A stretch of DNA of 10,102 bases from contig JAXIUW010186182.1 in NCBI GenBank assembly GCA_035591015.1, positions 2,256 through 12,357 of the forward strand, written 5' to 3'. The notes below the pieces were generated by a model, which was not told where the DNA came from, did not search any database, and was given only the letters and a program-made list of their open reading frames with translations. How positions within the stretch are numbered: the first letter of the stretch is position 1; each line of letters starts with the position of its first letter. Shown here piece after piece: positions 1-8,564 of the stretch. Both the position numbers and the translations under genes were made by a program. The DNA comes from Cephalothrix simula (taxonomy: Eukaryota; Nemertea; Palaeonemertea; Archinemertea; Cephalotrichidae).

Positions 1-325
1 TGATGGCGTTATTCATGTTTTACTTGTTTTGTAAAACACTAAATCAATTAGGCCTACTGGTTGTTCATTAATTTAAACACACTGGCCACAACTTTTTACA
101 GAATTGTGCTCGATTGCATTCTAAATACATTCGTCAAACGCACTGGCCATATTTATTAGTATTTATTTTTTAAAGAATTATGCTTGATGGTGGCATTCTT
201 AATATCCAAATACGCCAAATATCACTGGTCCTTCATTATGTTAAGCACCCTGGCCATATTTATCTGATTTTTACAGAATATTCTTCATTTTTACGTGTTT
301 AGGAACACGCTAAATACTTTATAAT
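1..325. repeat. Satellite array, left block (continues off the window)
   Basis: This block holds diverged copies of the same monomer that fills 1797-4280, in the same orientation. Recognisable pieces are TTTTTACAGAATTGTGCTCG near 93-112, AAAGAATTATGCTTGATGG near 172-190, a shortened TTTTTACAGAATATTCTTC near 270, and repeated AACACACTGGCCA/CTGGCCATATTTAT segments. The first bases (TGATGGCGTTATTCATG) match the middle of a monomer, so the array extends to the left. It lies in the intron that follows the exon at 1562-1631. Monomers here are more diverged than in the main block. Confidence 0.85.
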
Positions 326-480
326 AAAACACGTTGAAGCAGAAAATGGAAGAGGGCTGTCGCTAACCATGCTAACTGTCCGAACGTTTTCAAAATTTTT
401 GTCAAAAACATCTTTTTATCTCTTTTTATACGCTTTTATATTATGTTTCTCTCGACTCACTGTGTGGCAACTCGATCAAG

Positions 481-609
481 GCTACTTATTTTTTCCGGGA
501 GAACTCTATACAACAGTATAGCGGCTCTGGTTAAGCGGGATCGTAAACCAAATCCCGCTTACACAATTGCTGCTATACTGCTGTATATGCTCCCGGAAAA
601 AAACGTAGC
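481..609. repeat. Strong hairpin / foldback element
   Basis: Two arms of about 60 bp (481-541 and 552-609) are reverse complements over nearly their whole length, with a loop of about 10 bp. Matching blocks, outside to inside, are GCTAC, TTTTTTCCGGGAG, TATACA(A/G)CAGTATAGC and TAAGCGGGAT. I count roughly 85% pairing with a small gap. An open frame of 118 codons on the plus strand (443-799) runs through both arms and looks accidental. The element could be a short MITE or a longer foldback remnant. No target-site duplication was recognised. Confidence 0.85.
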
Positions 610-1278
610 AACAGTGCTACTGTCAAATGTCAATATTTTTCTTGATTTCTACTGGAAATGTCGAAGTCGACATCCCAGGAATCTCAATCCGTCGCACAAA
701 AACCTGCAATGGCCCAATGGTGTGCAACACCTAAATATTCCAGCTTCCACCGTTTTATCTCGACCCATATCAGCAAATCGGGCATCGATATTTTCATGAA
801 AGGACAGTAAATTCAATCATTAAAGGACCGAAAATCATTCCCAGCTGCTGTGGAAACTTAAAAGATATAGTTGAAGAATATTGTGTCAGGCAGTGAAGGA
901 GTTAGTCAATGTTCTAGAAAACAAATATTTTAATTCTGTCAGCAAAACATTAGCGCTTGAAATTTGATGGAGGCGGATACCTTGCTTAGTCTTGAGATGT
1001 TTTAATAATTGAATTTGATAGACCCATACATAACCAACTATTTGATAGTTTAACCCATACATAAAAAAAACTATTTTATTGCATTACACCAGTTGATTAC
1101 GCTAATAAAATGCATTCCGCTAATAAAAAGTATGAAAGACTGCAAAGGAAGAGGTTTAAAAGATTAAGAAGTAAATATTAGTGAAATTTAAAAAAAAAAT
1201 ACGCGAAATATGTAATAAAGAGATGTATTTCGAAGTACTGTGAAAGTTAGTATTTTATTTGGGAAGAAATTAATTTAA
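610..1278. other. Intronic, AT-rich, no gene recognised
   Basis: No exon of known type was found here. A short imperfect direct duplication around ACCCATACATAA sits at about 1019-1076, followed by two copies of (C)GCTAATAAAA near 1099-1127. A 37-codon open frame on the minus strand at 684-797 contains the string HHWAI and is treated as a weak finding only. The minus strand was scanned for a Rab6 terminal exon (Lys-rich stretch then a Gly-Gly-Cys-x-Cys end), with a negative result. Confidence 0.6.
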
Positions 1279-1280
1279 GT

Positions 1281-1516
1281 AGGGGTTTACAGGGGTAATA
1301 TATTCTTACAAAATTTACTTTTTTTCCCAACCCCAAATTTTGGTTGTACCGTTTCTTCCTGTTATGGGTATACAAATATGAAAATAGCCAGGTATGTTTC
1401 ATTACTCGTGCACTATTGCTACTTTTTCTTCCCTGTTAATTTTTTAAAGGGCTTCTATGTACTTTTCCCCCAACCTTGATTGGTGAAAATGTAAGAATAT
1501 ATACCCCTATACCCCA
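1281..1516. mobile_element. MITE-like element with inverted terminal repeats
   Basis: The left end (AGGGGTTTACAGGGGTAATA, then TATTCTTACAAAAT; 1281-1314) is an imperfect reverse complement of the right end (AAAATGTAAGAATATATACC, then CCTATACCCC; about 1486-1515). The arms are about 33 bp and roughly 80% alike. The interior is about 170 bp and non-coding, with two related CCCAACC-containing pyrimidine tracts just inside the ends. The right end lies about 45 bp from the donor of the Rab6 exon at 1562-1631. I could not identify a target-site duplication, so the family is unknown. Confidence 0.55.
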
Positions 1517-1561
1517 CGCTGGGTTTATTGAGAAAAAATGTTAAATTTATAAAAAGGATAC

Positions 1562-1631
1562 TGTTGTTCTCTGTCTTCTTTGGGTCTGTTTGTTCCATTC
1601 CGGGTAATGCCGCTGCAACTCGTCTAAATAG
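1562..1631 (-). CDS. RAB6: Rab6 GTPase, helix 5 exon (partial gene)
   Basis: This is the third Rab6 exon, 70 bp on the minus strand. The acceptor is CTATTCCAG|CTATTT, in phase 0, matching the end of the preceding exon. It encodes LFRRVAAALPGM, the helix 5 signature of Rab6, then EQTDPKKTENN, the start of the variable tail (about residues 166-188). The donor is placed at AACA|GTATCC, leaving a phase-1 end. This agrees with the place in vertebrate Rab6 where the last exon begins, but the donor is not strong, so this 3' border is less certain than the other borders. Without splicing, the frame would read through hydrophobic intron sequence to a TAG at 1455-1457 and would lack prenylation cysteines. 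The terminal exon was searched for on the minus strand at 1-1561 and not found. It probably lies beyond the left edge. Confidence 0.9.
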
Positions 1632-2319
1632 CTGGAATAGTAAGATATTAAATGTTACAACATGCCGAGCCTCGATTCATATAACTTACTATATAGCAAA
1701 TCAGCAGAGAAATTTCACATTGCTTATTCGAGAGTTGAGCAAATTTTACATGAAGCGTAAAGCGTAGGTAATTCTTTGTATTTCAATACATTTGTAAAAA
1801 AAAGTACTTGATTGCATTAACACACTTGTTCATCATACACACTAAGCTAAACACACTCTGGCCACTTATACATGTAGGTGATTTTTACAGAATTCTTGAA
1901 GACAAACTTCATGTTTTCCGTATTTTTGAACACACTTAATCAATTAGTAGTGTTGTTCATTAATTTAACAGATTAACAGGGCTTGATCATATTTTTTTAA
2001 TCTTCTGAGTGTTTCGGAAAATTCATAACTGATCGTTTATTCTGTTACACTGACCACATTTATTTACTTGCACTTGATAAATTTATTAGTGGCCATATTA
2101 ATTATATTTTTACAGAAATGTGCTTGATTGCATTCTTCATGTTTTACGTGTTTGATCAGAACATGCTAAATACTTGTTAAATAAACACAATTCGTTCATT
2201 AAGCCTCATTTAATATTATGCGATTTTTAGAGAATTGTGCCTGCTGGCATTCTTCATAATTTACGTGTTTGGAACACACTAAATCTGTGAAGTTAAACAC
2301 ACTGGCAACATCAATTTTT

Positions 2320-2694
2320 ACAGCATTCTGCTTGATTGCATTCTTTATGTTTTACGTGTTTTGGAACATGCTAAATACATTCGACATTCATGAAGTTGAA
2401 CATCGCATTTGTAACACGCTAATTCCATCACTCGGTCCTTCATAACATTAAACATCCTGGCCACATCGTTTTTCGTGTTTTGGAACACACTAAATACATT
2501 ACTTGTTGTTCATCAAGCTAAACACACTCGCCATATTAATTTGCTTTTTACAGCAAATGGTTATATTCTTCATGTTTAACGTGTTTCCGAAGACGATAAA
2601 ACCTTAACTTTAAACACACTTCGTTCATTTAGTTAAACACACTGGCCAGATTCAAAAGTGTGAGTTTTCACTGGCTATTTAAAGTGTGATTTTT
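2320..2694. repeat. Higher-order satellite unit 1 (partial)
   Basis: This unit has the same monomer order as the next three but lacks the first type and has an internal deletion. The second monomer runs from GAAGTTGAACAT straight into GCATTTGTAACACGC, skipping the segment that carries TGATGATGGCATTCTTAATG in the other units. The later part, from CATCACTCGGTCC through the CCGAAGACGATAAAACC segment to the CTGGCTATTTAAAGTGTG spacer, matches the complete units closely. Confidence 0.75.
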
Positions 2695-3220
2695 GCAGAA
2701 TTGTGCTTGATGGCGTTCTTCATGTCTTACGTGTTTTGTAACACACTAAATCCATTACTGGTGTTCCAGTACTGGCCACATCAAGTGTTTTTTACAGAAT
2801 TACACTTGATTGCATTCTTCATGTTTTATCTGTTTTGGAACATGCTAAATACATTCGTCATTCATGAAGTTGAAAATAATGGTCACAGTTACTGAGTATT
2901 TAATTTTTACAGAACTGTGCTTGATGATGGCATTCTTAATGTTTTACGTGTTTTCGTAACACGCTAAATCCATCACTCAGTCCTTCATTACGTTAAACAT
3001 CCTGGCCACATCGTTTTTCGTGTTTTGGAACACACTAAATACATTACTTGTTGTTCATCAAGTTAAACACACTCGCAATATTAATTTTCTTTTTACAGAA
3101 TTGTGCTTGGTTATATTCTTCATGTTTAACGTGTTTCGGAAGACGATAAAACCTTAACGTTAAACACACTTCGTTCATTTAGTTAAACACACTGGCCACA
3201 TCTAATAGTGTGTCATTTTT
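2695..3220. repeat. Higher-order satellite unit 2
   Basis: A complete unit of 526 bp. In order: the GCAGAATTGTGCTTGATGGC monomer, the GAATTACACTTGATTGC monomer, the monomer with TGATGATGGCATTCTTAATG, a truncated piece with CATCGTTTTTCGTGTTTTGG, and the TGTGCTTGGTTATATTCTTC monomer with the GGAAGACGATAAAACC block. Confidence 0.85.
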
Positions 3221-3759
3221 GCAGAATTGTGCTTGATGGCGTTCTTCATGTCTTACGTGTTTTGTGACACACTAAATCCATTACCGTATTCCAGTACTGG
3301 CCACATCAAGTTTTTTTTACTGAATTACACTTGATTGCATTCTTCACGTTTTACGTGTTTTGGAACACATTCGTCATTCATGAATTTGAACATAATGGTC
3401 ACATTTACTGAGTATTTAATTTTAACAGAATTGTACGATGATCGCATTCTTAATGTTTTACGTGCTTTGTAACACGCTAAACCCATCACTCGGTCCTTAA
3501 TTACGTTAAACATCCTCACCACATCGTTTTTCGTGTTTTGGAACATACAAAATATATTACTTGTTGTTCAACAAGTTGAAAACTCTCGCCATATTTATTT
3601 GATTTTTACAGAATTGTGCTTGGTTACATTCTTCATGTTTAACGTGTTTCGGAAGACGATAAAACCTTAACGTTAAACACACTTCGTTCATTTAGTTAAA
3701 CACACTGGCCATATTTAATAGTGTGATTTTTCACTGGCTATTTAAAGTGTGTGATTTTT
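3221..3759. repeat. Higher-order satellite unit 3
   Basis: A complete unit of 539 bp with the same order as unit 2. The second monomer has lost the ATGCTAAAT segment (GGAACACATTCG). The end gains an extra segment, TCACTGGCTATTTAAAGTGT, just before the next GCAGA start. That segment is absent at the end of unit 2 but present at the end of unit 1. Confidence 0.85.
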
Positions 3760-4280
3760 GCAGATCTGTGCTTGATGGCGTTCTTCATGTCTTACGTGTT
3801 TTGTAACACACTAAATCCATTACTGGTGTTCCAGTACTGGCCACATCAAGTTTTTTTGCAGAATTACACTTGATTGCATTCTTCATGTTTTACCTGTTTT
3901 GGAATACATTCGTCATTCATGAAGTTGATTGAACATAATGGTCACATTAACTGAGTATTTAATTTTTACAGAATTGTGCTTGATGATGGCATTCTTAATG
4001 TTTTACGTGCTTTGCAACACACGAAATCCATCACTCGGTCCTTCATTACGTTAAACATCCTGGCCACATCGTTTTTCGTGTTTTGGAACACAATAAATAC
4101 ATTACATGTTGTTCATCAAGTGAAACACACTCGCCATATTTATTTGATTTTTAAAGAATTGTGCTTGGTTACATTCTTAATTTATACGTGTTTCGGAACA
4201 GGCTAAATACTTATTAAATAAACACACTTCCGTTCATTATCTTAAATACCCTGGCTACAATTACAGTATATGATTTACTT
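3760..4280. repeat. Higher-order satellite unit 4 (last in array)
   Basis: A unit of 521 bp. It shares the ACTGGTGTTCCAG variant with unit 2 (unit 3 reads ACCGTATTCCAG) but shares the second-monomer deletion with unit 3 (GGAATACATTCG). The final monomer is rearranged (TTTCGGAACAGGCTAAATAC instead of the GGAAGACGATAAAACC block) and leads into the inverted end of the array. Confidence 0.82.
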
Positions 4281-4282
4281 GC

Positions 4283-4353
4283 AGAATCGTGCTTGATGGT
4301 ATTACATGCTACAAAAAACGTATAACATGAAGAATACCATCAAGGACAATTTT
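4283..4353. repeat. Inverted satellite half-monomer closing the array
   Basis: AGAATCGTGCTTGATGGTATT (4283-4303) is followed about 30 bases later by its imperfect reverse complement at 4333-4353, with a perfect 12-bp core (CTTGATGGTATT against AATACCATCAAG). Read on the minus strand, 4312-4353 is a satellite monomer segment (TTGATGGTATTCTTCATG, then TTATACGTTTTTTG). The array therefore ends in a head-to-head inversion. The following CACGTAAAACC near 4367 may be a further inverted fragment. Confidence 0.8.
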
Positions 4354-4509
4354 ATTTTTTTTAAATCACGTAAAACCTACGCTTATTACATTGCTCAACG
4401 CGCCTTTAAAATAATTTAAATTTTGGCGATTCAAAACACACTGGTCATTTCGTGTGTTTGGGCATTTTCAAAAAGGTTACACACACTTGCAAATGACACA
4501 ACTGCATTA

Positions 4510-5090
<581 letters not shown>

Positions 5091-5130
5091 ACACTGTCGC
5101 GAGCTTTCGCCCTTTTAGGGCTTAATCAGG
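5091..5130 (-). repeat. Structured GC-richer motif resembling the end of a retroelement
   Basis: On the minus strand this reads CCTGATTAAGCCCTAAAAGG, then GCGAAAGCTCGCGACAGTGT. It contains the short stem GCCC/GGGC with the loop TAAAAG... beside it, flanked by CTGATTA and GAAA. This arrangement recalls motifs seen near ends of some dispersed retroelements and, loosely, a hammerhead ribozyme core (CTGATGA, stem, GAAA). The core G is T here and a proper third stem with a cleavage site is not evident, so an active ribozyme is unlikely. Confidence 0.3.
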
Positions 5131-5525
5131 CTTTGGTCTAAAGTATTCCCTCTTTTTGCAGGGGATTTTAGGCTTAGGACTAGTCAGGACTATGAAAAAG
5201 ACTTCGAAATGTATCTTCGACGGCTAGATAACCCCGACATCTTCCTTTCTGTTCTGCCAAACGTACAGATATGCTATAGTGTAAAAAGAAGAGGGCATAG
5301 GTACCTTAGCAAATCTGTTTTTTCTCAAGCATACATGTAAATGCACTAGCACCAAATTAACACACAAATCAAATACAAAAAAAAAACTCTTTATACCTGT
5401 ACCGAATTCTCATGTCGCCAATATACATGTAAAAGCACGTTATCATACACATATATACAAAGAAGCAGCTGATGCCCATTTCCCTTGACCTTTTACAAAT
5501 AACACAAATGCTAGATTTAAACCCC
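5131..5525. other. Intronic sequence, nothing recognised
   Basis: This stretch is mostly AT-rich. It includes the short motif GGCTTAGGACTAGTCAGGAC near 5170-5189 and A-rich tracts near 5379. No exon or repeat family was recognised. Confidence 0.55.
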
Positions 5526-5794
5526 GAACAGAAATTATTCTTTGAACTTTGTCCTTCAAAAATTCAAAGTTTGGATCAAAATTTTTCAAAGTCAGCTGCA
5601 TGTATATATTATTTATTAAATTACCTATGTTTTCTAAGTCATCCTGATGAAATAAAGTTCTAAAGATATTATTTCAAATAAACCATATTATCAACAGGAA
5701 TTAGGCAAATATTAAATACATGCACCTCACTTTGAAAATTTTAAATCCAAACTTTGGATTTTGAAGGACAAAGTTCCAAGAATAATTTCTGTTC
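5526..5794. mobile_element. Foldback / MITE-like element, 79-bp arms
   Basis: Arms 5526-5604 and 5717-5794 are reverse complements at roughly 85-90%, with a 112-bp AT-rich spacer. Matching blocks are GAACAGAAATTATTCTT, GAACTTTGTCCTTCAAAA, CAAAGTTTGGAT, TTTTCAAAGT and TGCATGTA. Two open frames (5472-5663 plus, 5727-5930 minus) share the peptide KIQSLD only because they read the two arms, so neither is a gene. No transposase, and no convincing target-site duplication, was seen. Confidence 0.8.
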
Positions 5795-6689
5795 TTAACG
5801 GTTCGGTTCTTAACATGTTTATAACCTCGGTTCGAATATTGCCGTAAAGGGGCCGGCGCGTAATAAAAGCCACTAGCCTCAAAACCACAAACCTAAAAAT
5901 GAGGGCGGCAAAACGGGGCGGTAAAATCACGAATTCACGACACTACTCAAATTAATTTATTAAATTCAAATTTAAATTCACGTTCTACGAGCCACTTGCA
6001 TTTCTTAGCTTCACAGTCTTAGAATTGAACATGAAATCACGACTCCTGTTATCATAATGAATTATGCGTTACAGATATACGAACGATTTTCATGATCCCG
6101 TATTTTCGAATACACGCAACGGTTAGCCTAAACCGGCTTCTTGGCTTTCACGAATTATACCGTTGCCCCCTCAAATATCAATCAAACATTCATTTAATAA
6201 TTTTTCAAACTATCAAAACCTACCTGCTTTTCTCCCTTGAAATCATGGAAAAATCAATTTAATCAATAAATATTGAAGTTGATATTCAATTTCATAGATG
6301 ACAAATCAAAAAAAAATCCTTGTATTCGAGAATCAGCGGTTTTAACGAATTTTGCGGTAGGAAACAAGATTAAAAGTCTGAGGGAGACAATTTTATCACA
6401 TTATTAAATCCCCCAGAAATTTCTTCGGGTTTATTTAAGGGAAATTCATGTCTTAAGGTGGTAAAGATTTTAGGTTACATGGTAAATCTTGTTAATGAAT
6501 CATTAGCAAAGGGATTAGGCATTCATTTAAATGTTATCAGCTATTTCTAACCACAAATCTATTATATTATAGAACTATTTCCACAAACAGCCAAAATATA
6601 TTTCGTGACATTAACAAAGCTAAATCTAAGGGACACAGTAAACATATCGGTCCCAGTTAAGGAAATGCTTCCTCAAAACACGTTTTCAA
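5795..6689. other. Intronic sequence, nothing recognised
   Basis: This is about 900 bp without a gene. A short GC-richer patch lies at about 5842-5926 (GGGGCCGGCGCG, GGGCGGCAAAACGGGGCGG). The rest is AT-rich. No conserved protein, RNA gene or clear repeat was identified on either strand. Confidence 0.55.
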
Positions 6690-7022
6690 CTGTACGCTGA
6701 AAGAGTTGTACGCTTCCCGTGTACGCTAAAATTCAAAGCGTATTTTTAAATTGCATTGTACGCTTCCCGTGTACGCATAAATTGGATTGAACGCTTTCCG
6801 TATACGCTTAAATTACACAGTACGTTTCCTGTGTATGCTAAAATTGAATTGTACAAATGTACACTTTGGGTTACTAAGTTCCAAATTTCCCTATGTTTTC
6901 AATTTTGTCGTGTACGCTTAAATCGAATTGTACGTTTCCTGTTTACGCTTCCCGTTTACGCTTTACGCTTAATTTTTAGGGCGTTGTATATCATTAATCT
7001 TTTTTGGCTTCGTACGCTTAAG
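6690..7022. repeat. Degenerate minisatellite, GTACGCTTCCCGTGTACGCT type
   Basis: A core of about 31 bp, TTGTACGCTTCCCGTGTACG followed by CTAAAATTGGA, recurs imperfectly. Clear copies start near 6706, 6757, 6788, 6819 and 6928, with partial copies (TACGCT, TACGCTTAA) to 7020. A non-matching stretch of about 70 bp sits near 6845-6905. A 94-codon open frame on the plus strand (6756-7040) is produced by the repeat and is not considered a gene. Confidence 0.8.
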
Positions 7023-7129
7023 CAAAAATGGCCATTGTAAGTGTATATGCTTATACCCGTATAAGGCCCTCAATTACATTTTCATCTGATGAACATGTAT
7101 CATTCTTTTCCAACAAGGTCATCCAACCA

Positions 7130-7184
7130 TAGCTTGCCAAATCAAGTCCCCCCGATCAAGATTTTAACTTGATTCGGCAAGCTA
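7130..7184. repeat. Short near-perfect hairpin
   Basis: TAGCTTGCCAAATCAAGT (7130-7147) pairs with ACTTGATTCGGCAAGCTA (7167-7184) at 17 of 18 positions around a 19-base loop. The stem is shorter than a typical animal microRNA precursor. A terminator has no meaning in this context. It may be the remnant of a small inverted-repeat transposon. Confidence 0.7.
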
Positions 7185-7738
7185 TTTTAGTTCCATGGTG
7201 CAATACCTGAGGGTGATAGATGCAGAGATTCCTGATCAGTTTAGCATAGGGACCGGGATGACCTCAACTACACACTTCCGAGAAATTGGTAATGTAAAAC
7301 CGGTAACAGTGTCCCTGCATCATGTATTTTGGAATCAAGTCACGTGAACATTTACACAGAAAACAGCGCTGAAGTGAGCGTTAAGTTTACGAGGGAGCAA
7401 ATGAATAGATTGAAAAATTGTACCCAGTGACAAAAAAGCAACATGTCGTATTGTGAATCATTGATGAAAGTATAAGACATATATACAGAATATAAATAAA
7501 CAGTTTGCAAGGTTGATTCAGCGACGAGTCATACCACAACAAACCCAAAACTAGCTAAGATAAATGACATCTATTCCCAAAACAAACCGAAACGTCCCTG
7601 AATTTAGATTTTAGACGATCTGTTTTTTTCTAGTGAGTCAGGAAATAATCTATTTCTACTTCTAGGAATGTTCTTTTTGACGAGGGGAATATTACAGTAT
7701 TCGAATTTTTACGCTTATCCAAAAAATATATCTAACTA
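7185..7738. other. Intronic sequence, little recognised
   Basis: No exon or repeat was recognised. A palindromic E-box in the context GTCACGTGA lies at 7339-7347. It matches sites used by USF/MITF-type factors, but a single short motif is weak evidence of function. Confidence 0.5.
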
Positions 7739-7862
7739 TTTGTAATAAATTGCAATGATATGTAATAATTTGTAATACTTGTAATAATTTGTAATACTTG
7801 TACTAATTTGTAACACTTGAAATTATTTGTAATACTTGTAATGTACTTATAATGATTTCTAA
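7739..7862. repeat. Tandem repeat, TTTGTAATACTTGTAATAA type
   Basis: About six to seven imperfect copies of an 18-19 bp unit built from TGTAATA and CTTGTAATAATTTGTAATA. The most regular part is 7761-7800, and copies decay toward 7862 (TTGTAACACTTGAAATTA, TTATAATGATTTCTAATTA). This is a simple AT-rich intronic repeat. Confidence 0.85.
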
Positions 7863-8099
7863 TTATTCGAATTTTGTACGCCTTTTCTCGAGTAATATTC
7901 CTCTCCCTTTTTGAGAAAATATTTCCACTTTCCTATCTGAGCGGATTCTGGCCCAGCCAATACTAGCCGGAACAAGCGAAGAGAGACCAATTCCGTTACC
8001 GACGTATCCGTGCGTCTGCAACAGAACTATTTTATCATAGAATACATGTCCAATGTATTAAAAATTATGTTCACTATGTATGGAAGAGTATAATAGTAT

Positions 8100-8220
8100 A
8101 ATATAGCTGCTTCAGACCCCGAGAGCACTGAGCCAGACCTAGGGATCGAACCCGCCACCTTCAGATAATATTAAAAGAGCGGTACGTTTTTGACCACTCG
8201 GCTAGAACGAATCCACACCA
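8100..8220 (-). mobile_element. tRNA-derived SINE (head region)
   Basis: On the minus strand, the RNA polymerase III A box TAGCCGAGTGG (8194-8204) and B box GGTTCGATCCC (8142-8152) match the consensus in the right order, about 52 bp apart. Cloverleaf pairing is too poor for a working tRNA: there is no clean anticodon or acceptor stem, and the 5' end begins GGTGTGGATTCGTTC. This is typical of a SINE head. The 3' border is not defined and may extend below 8100. The element has the same orientation as Rab6 and lies about 50 bp past the donor of the exon at 8271-8382. Confidence 0.7.
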
Positions 8221-8230
8221 TCAGGAACTA

Positions 8231-8555
<325 letters not shown>

Positions 8556-8564
8556 AAGCCGTAC

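Larger units (their letters stand above)
1797..4280. repeat. Tandem satellite array with higher-order organisation, main block
   Basis: A monomer of about 100-185 bp is repeated throughout in one orientation. Its most conserved part reads TTTTTACAGAATTGTGCTTG, then ATGGCATTCTTCATG, then TTTTACGTGTTTTGGAACAC and GCTAAATACATT, followed by a variable part ending near AACACACTGGCCACAT. Monomer starts occur near 1890, 2113, 2228, 2320, 2550, 2695, 2794, 2908, 3095, 3221, 3318, 3427, 3606, 3760, 3858, 3968 and 4150. From about 2320 rightward the monomers fall into four types in fixed order, giving units of about 520-540 bp. The block fills most of the 2.9 kb intron between the Rab6 exons at 4567-4660 and 1562-1631. 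Small plus-strand open frames inside it (such as 2686-2895 and 3976-4206) only translate the monomers and are not counted as genes. Confidence 0.93.

Noticed and set aside
443-799. Open frame of 118 codons on the plus strand
   Set aside because: It runs through both arms of the 481-609 hairpin, has no recognisable domain, and its composition looks like chance translation of repeat DNA.
1455-1561. Intron-retained Rab6 end with an AATAAA at 1524-1529 (minus strand), suggesting a short unprenylated isoform
   Set aside because: The polyadenylation signal comes before the in-frame stop at 1455-1457, so a transcript cleaved there would lack a stop codon. There is no other support.
2686-2895. Hydrophobic open frame in the satellite that could look like a small membrane protein
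   Set aside because: It is the translation of two adjacent monomers whose spacing (99 bp) happens to keep frame. Other monomer spacings break the frame and no start context is shared.
3976-4206. Second hydrophobic satellite open frame
   Set aside because: Same cause as the frame at 2686-2895. It exists only where monomer spacing keeps the frame.
1-4280. CRISPR-like array because of regular repeats
   Set aside because: Monomers are long, diverged and contiguous with no unique spacers, and the gene context is a eukaryotic intron.
5472-5930. Two opposed open frames sharing the peptide KIQSLD
   Set aside because: The shared peptide comes from the two arms of the inverted repeat 5526-5794 and not from related genes.
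8142-8204. Functional tRNA gene
   Set aside because: The A and B boxes are good, but the acceptor, anticodon and T stems do not pair well, so a SINE head fits better.
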